Assembly (NCBI GenBank): GCA_035695765.1 | Contig: DASRRI010000060.1 | Coordinates: 1-64,000, forward strand | Reading direction: 5' to 3' | Source: Dongia_A sp035695765 | GTDB lineage: Bacteria > Pseudomonadota > Alphaproteobacteria > Dongiales > Dongiaceae | Length of the DNA stretch: 64,000 nucleotides | Part shown: one piece after another, positions 60,577 to 64,000 of the stretch | How the letters are laid out: each line of letters opens with the position of its first letter | Numbering within the stretch: the first letter of the stretch is position 1 | The notes under the pieces: model-generated | Told to the model about the DNA's origin: nothing | Database searches by the model: none | Seen by the model: the letters and a program-made list of their open reading frames with translations, nothing else | Program-made: the position numbers and the translations under genes

Positions 60577-61674
60577 CTAGGCGGCGTGGCGACGCGCGCC
60601 GGAAGGGCGTTTGGAAGGAGGCTCGTTGACGGTTGGTGTGTCCGTCAGGCCATCGTCGGGCGCGTCGCCGGGAGTGGTGAAGTGACGCTGGCGGTCCTCG
60701 CTTGGCCTGATTCCGTGGGCGTCCATATAGCATTTGGAGAAATGCGAAAGCGAGTCGAAACCCACCGCTTCCGCCACGCGCGCAAGGCCCAGCATGGTGC
60801 CCTGGACCAGGTCGCGCGCGCGGGCGAGGCGCAGGCGCTGATAGTAGCCGCGCGGGCTGACGCCGAGATGGCGATGGAACAGCCGCTCCAGGTGGCGCAG
60901 GTGAATGCCGGCTTCCGCGGCGATCTTCGGCAACGGCACGGGATCCGAGACCGTGTTGCGCATCAGGGCGACGGCGCGCTTGATCGGCGGCGCGACCTGG
61001 GTCTCGATCGATTGCTGCTGGTCGGCGGCAGGCTCGATCTTCTTGCGCACCCGCTGACGTGCCAGGCGCATCATCACCTGCTGTGCGACCGGCGCACCCA
61101 GCAGCGCCTCGACATTGGCGAGTGCGAAATCCGACGTCGCGCAGCCGCCACGGCAGCCGAAGAAATCGTCCTTGCGCCAGAACAGCTCCTTGCGCTGCGC
61201 GGCGCCGCGCGCCCGTTCCTTCGGCATGGCAGAGATGCGGCCGAGCACCGAGCATCCGCCGCCGATACCGCCCAGGCGCTGGATCGAAGCCGGATGGGCG
61301 CTGAGCCAGGCGGCAAGGCCGGCGCAATCGTCGCCTGAGGCATCGGCATCGCTGAACACGACCACGGTGGAAAGTGGCCGCAGCTCCGTCACATCGCCGT
61401 CGACCGCGACTGGAATCCCGACTGAGCTGCTGACCGAATGTCCGGAAATGGCCACGATCTGCCAGGCAAAGGCGCGGCGGTGCGCCAGCTCGTTGGCGGA
61501 GGTGAAGACGTCGAGCAGGCGAGCGAGGTCGCCGAGCGCAAAGCCGTTCATTAGCACCAGGCTAAGCGAGGCGCGGCGCTCCTCGTCGAGTGCGAAGGGC
61601 GAAGCCGGCGTGCGCAACGTCTCCGCCACTGTCGGCGGCCGCCACGCACGATAATCCTCTCCTTCGGCCATCAT
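60577..61674 (-). CDS. GlxA-type AraC family transcriptional regulator
   Basis: Regulator of 365 residues. The N-terminal DJ-1/PfpI-like domain spans about residues 30-205 (SLVLMNGFALGDLARLLDVFTSAN, then VAVDGDVTELRPLSTVVVF). The C-terminal AraC HTH covers about 235-330: LPKIAAEAGIHLRHLERLFHRHLGVSPRGYYQRLRLARARDLV and VAEAVGFDSLSHFSKCYMDAHG. GlxA-type regulators include GbdR and ArgR of pseudomonads, which govern betaine and arginine catabolism. Two ATGs are adjacent (61674 and 61671) after GGGGGGAG. It is the direct client of the tandem glycine riboswitch. Confidence 0.88.
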   Translation of the reverse strand: MMAEGEDYRAWRPPTVAETLRTPASPFALDEERRASLSLVLMNGFALGDLARLLDVFTSANELAHRRAFAWQIVAISGHSVSSSVGIPVAVDGDVTELRPLSTVVVFSDADASGDDCAGLAAWLSAHPASIQRLGGIGGGCSVLGRISAMPKERARGAAQRKELFWRKDDFFGCRGGCATSDFALANVEALLGAPVAQQVMMRLARQRVRKKIEPAADQQQSIETQVAPPIKRAVALMRNTVSDPVPLPKIAAEAGIHLRHLERLFHRHLGVSPRGYYQRLRLARARDLVQGTMLGLARVAEAVGFDSLSHFSKCYMDAHGIRPSEDRQRHFTTPGDAPDDGLTDTPTVNEPPSKRPSGARRHAA

Positions 61675-61725
61675 GCTCCCCCCGGCTGACGCGTGGTCCG
61701 CGCCCTGCCCTTGGCAGGAGTGCGG

Positions 61726-61934
61726 CCCCCCTCTGTCTATGGACCTGAGAGATTCACCGACCGTCCGCGACGGCAAGGCCGGTTTACTCCGTCGGTGAGG
61801 CGCTGCGGCGTCCTGCCGCGGTGCCTGCTTTCCAGAGTATTCGGCCGCGATCGGTCCTTTTGCCTGAGAGGTTCCGGGGGCGGTTGCTCCTTCGGCGCCG
61901 CGATTCCCTTGAGATCGCGGTCTCTCCCGACAGC
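61726..61934 (-). ncRNA. Tandem glycine riboswitch
   Basis: Two consecutive glycine aptamers. The 5' one (about 61852-61934) has GGGAGAGACC, then CGCCGAAGGAGCAACC and CTCTCAGGCAAAAGGACCG, which are the classic glycine-aptamer conserved blocks. The 3' one (about 61726-61838) starts ACTCTGGAAAGC, has CACCGACGGAGTAAACC and ends CTCTCAGGTCC...ACAGAGGGG, so CTCTG and CAGAG close its P1. No T-run follows; a CCTGCC/GGCAGG stem and the GGGGGGAG ribosome site of the regulator lie 3' of it, which suggests translational control. Glycine binding normally turns expression on. Confidence 0.93.
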
Positions 61935-61991
61935 GGCGAAACAGGGGGCAAGTCTGTGTCGGCGCAAAAATGCCGTCAAGCCGCAAAAGGG

Positions 61992-62026
61992 CGAAAGAAA
62001 AGGGGCCGCTCCGAAGAGCGGCCCCT
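61992..62026 (-). terminator. Rho-independent terminator of the APC permease
   Basis: AGGGGCCGCTC and GAGCGGCCCCT (62001-62026) form an 11-pair stem with a TTCG loop on the minus strand, followed by TTTTCTTTC. It lies 27 bases after the permease stop and separates it from the riboswitch. Confidence 0.88.
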
Positions 62027-62052
62027 AGTTATTTCGTAATAAGGATCGGTTC

Positions 62053-63645
62053 TTATCCAGCGCCGCCGAGCGCCGCTTCTTCGCGGGCGATCTCAGCCTG
62101 CCGGGCCTTCACGGCTTCATCGGTCAGCGGCGGGCCGGCGAAACGGTTCTTCTCCACCAGATGCCAGATGATGATCAGAGCGATGATGCCGCCCAGCAGC
62201 AGATATCCGACCTTTTCGTTCGGCGGTTGGACGCCAACGACCACCAGAACGACACAGCCGATGACCGCCAGCGCTGCCACGAGTTTGGAGGCGCCACCCA
62301 GATCGAATGGTCCCTTCTTGGTCCAGGTCTTGCCCTCGGCCAGGAGACCCGCCCCGATCGGCATCGCGTACGACACATAGAGAAATACGGCGCAGCCGGT
62401 CGAGAGGACGATGAACGCATCGCCATAGAGCGTGGCGACAATCGACAGCACTGCGCTCGCCCAGATCGCATTTGCCGGCGTGCGATGCTCTTTGCTTACC
62501 TTTCGCAATGACCGGGAGAACCAAGGCACGCCGCCATCGCGCGAGAATGCAAACAGCATGCGCGAGCACGAAGTCAGGCCGGCAAGTGCACAAAGGAAGT
62601 TCGCCACCACGATGCCGATGATGAGAATGTCCTTCAAGGTCTCCGGCATACCGGAGGCTTGCATCGTCCAGGGAAACGAGACCCAACCTTGCTTGGCTCC
62701 TTCTTCGACGCTCGGCATGGCGAGCACGAAGGCGCAGACCATGATGTAGCCGAACAGTCCCGACCAGAACACGGAGTGGATCATCCCCTTCGGCACCTCA
62801 TGCGCTGCATTGCGGGTTTCCTCCGACGTGTGTCCGGAGGCATCGAAACCCGTGATGGTGTAGACGCCTTGCAGCAGTCCGAGGATCAGAGCCGCGAAAG
62901 CTCCGGGGAAGATGGCCCCCAGCCAGCGGTCGCCAGTTGGTGTAGGCCAGACCCCGCCGCCGGCATCACCGGTATAGTCCGCAAAGGTGAACAATCTGCT
63001 GAAGTCGATTGCAACCGGCGCGGCGGCGATCAGCCCAACGATCAACACGATCGTGACAACGAAGATCAGGTAGCCGCTGAAGTCGGTCACGAGCGTCGTC
63101 AGCTTGATGCCGCGGTGATTGACGACGGCTTGTGCTGTGGTGACGATGATCACGAAGATGGTCTGATACCACCAACCGATGTCGAACGTCGCCGCGGATA
63201 CCAGATAGGCGGTGTCCATATGGAACACGTTTGGCAACATCAGATCGCGGACCAGCCACCACAGGCCGACATTCACCGAGGAAACGACGAACATAAGGCC
63301 CAGGAGATTCAACCAGGCGGCCGCCCAGCCATAGCCTTTGTTGCCGAGGATCGAAGCCCAATGATAGATGCCGCCAGCCGTTGGATAGGCTGAGGCGATC
63401 TGGCCCAATGCGCACGCCACCAGAAGCGCGAAGACGCTGGCAATGGGCCAGCCGATACCGAGCGATGCTCCGCCCGCGGCGCTCAAGGACAGTGGGAAGG
63501 CGGTAATACCACCGGCCAGGATGCAAATGATCGAGAACGAGATTGCGAAATTCTGGAATAGACCCATACGCCGGGATAGCTCTTGCGCGTATCCCATGGA
63601 GTGAAGCTGCTTTACGTCAGCCTCGTGATGTTGTTCGTCTGCCAT
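62053..63645 (-). CDS. APC superfamily amine/amino-acid permease (ACT type)
   Basis: Inner-membrane transporter of about 530 residues with roughly 12 helices. Characteristic blocks are QELSRRMGLFQNFAISFSIICILAGGITAFP near the N-terminus, ASAYPTAGGIYHWASILGNKG, and TGFDASGHTSEETRNAAHEVPKG. These resemble the amino acid/choline transporter (ACT) branch that includes GABA and choline permeases of fungi. The ATG at 63645 follows AGGGGAG. It is upstream of, and separated by a terminator from, the riboswitch operon, and probably imports that operon's amine or amino-acid substrate. Confidence 0.85.
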   Translation of the reverse strand: MADEQHHEADVKQLHSMGYAQELSRRMGLFQNFAISFSIICILAGGITAFPLSLSAAGGASLGIGWPIASVFALLVACALGQIASAYPTAGGIYHWASILGNKGYGWAAAWLNLLGLMFVVSSVNVGLWWLVRDLMLPNVFHMDTAYLVSAATFDIGWWYQTIFVIIVTTAQAVVNHRGIKLTTLVTDFSGYLIFVVTIVLIVGLIAAAPVAIDFSRLFTFADYTGDAGGGVWPTPTGDRWLGAIFPGAFAALILGLLQGVYTITGFDASGHTSEETRNAAHEVPKGMIHSVFWSGLFGYIMVCAFVLAMPSVEEGAKQGWVSFPWTMQASGMPETLKDILIIGIVVANFLCALAGLTSCSRMLFAFSRDGGVPWFSRSLRKVSKEHRTPANAIWASAVLSIVATLYGDAFIVLSTGCAVFLYVSYAMPIGAGLLAEGKTWTKKGPFDLGGASKLVAALAVIGCVVLVVVGVQPPNEKVGYLLLGGIIALIIIWHLVEKNRFAGPPLTDEAVKARQAEIAREEAALGGAG

Positions 63646-63920
63646 TTGGCTCCCCTCTTCGTTATGTCCACATCGCTGTGACACCCCGCTCGGTGCACCG
63701 AGCGGGGCCGGCGAATACGGCTGAGCGCCTATGAGCTTGCTTGCCGATTGTTTCGTGCCGTGCGGCCCGAACCCCCGTTGTCGCGCGATCTGCGACTCCC
63801 TGCGCCACGCCTCTCTTGAGACTTCGCGTGGCCCGGCGAGTATGAGCAGCCGTTAACGGGTTGTAAAGTATGGGGCAAGGCGCGGCACGACCGGACCGTT
63901 CCGAGTCCGAATTTCTACCT
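63646..63920. promoter_or_regulatory. Intergenic region upstream of the permease
   Basis: About 275 bases that must hold the permease promoter on the minus strand. Around 63843-63880 it is AT-richer (GTTAACGGGTTGTAAAGTAT). No riboswitch, repeat family or RNA gene was recognised. Confidence 0.35.
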
Positions 63921-64000
63921 ATGAACTCAAGCGCTTGCCAGCCAAAGCCGGAGAAGGTCTATGCCACGTCGAGTCGGGCTGCGACCACGTCTGCGATCGC
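63921..64000 (+). CDS. Possible start of a gene cut by the window end
   Basis: From an ATG at 63921 a frame runs to the edge with 26 codons, beginning MNSSACQPKPEKVYATSSRA. Third-position GC is about 70%, better than in the other frames, but no ribosome site precedes it. A competing ATG at 63961 has GGAGAAGG upstream but gives an arginine-rich, low-GC3 reading. The start has no family I can name; a divergent regulator of the permease would fit the position. Confidence is low. Confidence 0.3.
   Translation, partial: MNSSACQPKPEKVYATSSRAATTSAI

Noticed and set aside
63928..63937. CAAGCGCTTG palindrome as a LacI-type operator
   Set aside because: It is short, and if the gene beginning at 63921 is real the palindrome lies within coding sequence; evidence is too thin.

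Overview
The window is about 64 kb of GC-rich DNA (roughly 63% by eye) and is densely coding. It looks chromosomal and alphaproteobacterial, most likely Rhodospirillales or a near relative. The evidence for that placement is gene content: a GapR/DUF2312 protein, COQ9 beside a 67-residue bS21, split transhydrogenase genes (pntAA-pntAB-pntB), two PAS_5-type proteins, a DUF6356 protein, a fused indolepyruvate ferredoxin oxidoreductase and an ABC1-family kinase. No tRNA, rRNA, CRISPR array or prophage was seen. The order-level placement is inference.

Layout. The left edge (1-730) holds the 5' part of an IS110-family transposase and a structured upstream non-coding end that may encode its bridge RNA. 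From 0.7 to 3.2 kb are two exporters, a GapR-like protein and a PAS_5 protein. From 3.2 to 9.7 kb is a complete oligopeptide/dipeptide ABC transporter operon (binding protein, two permeases, two ATPases) ending in an aminoglycoside-phosphotransferase-like kinase. From 10 to 13.5 kb is the fused indolepyruvate oxidoreductase. From 13.6 to 27.9 kb is mixed metabolism: a sugar-nucleotide epimerase, an Asp-box beta-propeller paired with a MoaD/ThiS-like protein, an agmatinase-family enzyme followed by a pentapeptide-repeat protein, a PhyH oxygenase, two acyl-CoA-ligase-type enzymes, oligoendopeptidase F, an ABC1 kinase, a GST and a second PAS_5 protein.

From 28 to 31 kb is the proton-translocating transhydrogenase operon. 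It is followed by a 559-bp non-coding stretch with repeated TTACG boxes, an RTX protein, an Lrp regulator divergent from a DUF6356 protein across a strong interrupted palindrome, a chemoreceptor and a response regulator with a degenerate GGDEF domain. From 37 to 43.5 kb are housekeeping and envelope genes (uppP, acyltransferase, rpsU, def, coq9, DCC protein), a VapBC-type toxin-antitoxin pair, a GST and ChaC. From 43.4 to 47.8 kb an Lrp regulator diverges from a PLP lyase plus a homodimeric-type E1 dehydrogenase; this order matches the mdeR-mdeA-mdeB methionine catabolism locus of Pseudomonas putida. From 48 to 53.6 kb are a TauE/SafE exporter, a LysR/quinone-reductase pair, an iron alcohol dehydrogenase, a DUF1287 protein and a lipoprotein serine protease.

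The most striking region is 53.7-63.7 kb on the minus strand. An APC-type amine/amino-acid permease ends in a strong terminator. Directly behind it lies a tandem glycine riboswitch (about 61726-61934), which leads into a six-gene run: GlxA-type AraC regulator, glutamine-synthetase-like ligase, aldehyde dehydrogenase, GlpA-like FAD/[2Fe-2S] oxidoreductase, GlpB-like flavoprotein and glycerol-kinase-like FGGY kinase. A glycine riboswitch placed ahead of a transcription regulator and a gamma-glutamylation-type catabolic operon, rather than a gcv operon, is the best candidate here for an undescribed system. A plausible but unproven reading is that an amine such as ethanolamine is gamma-glutamylated, oxidised and released as glycine, which the RNA senses.
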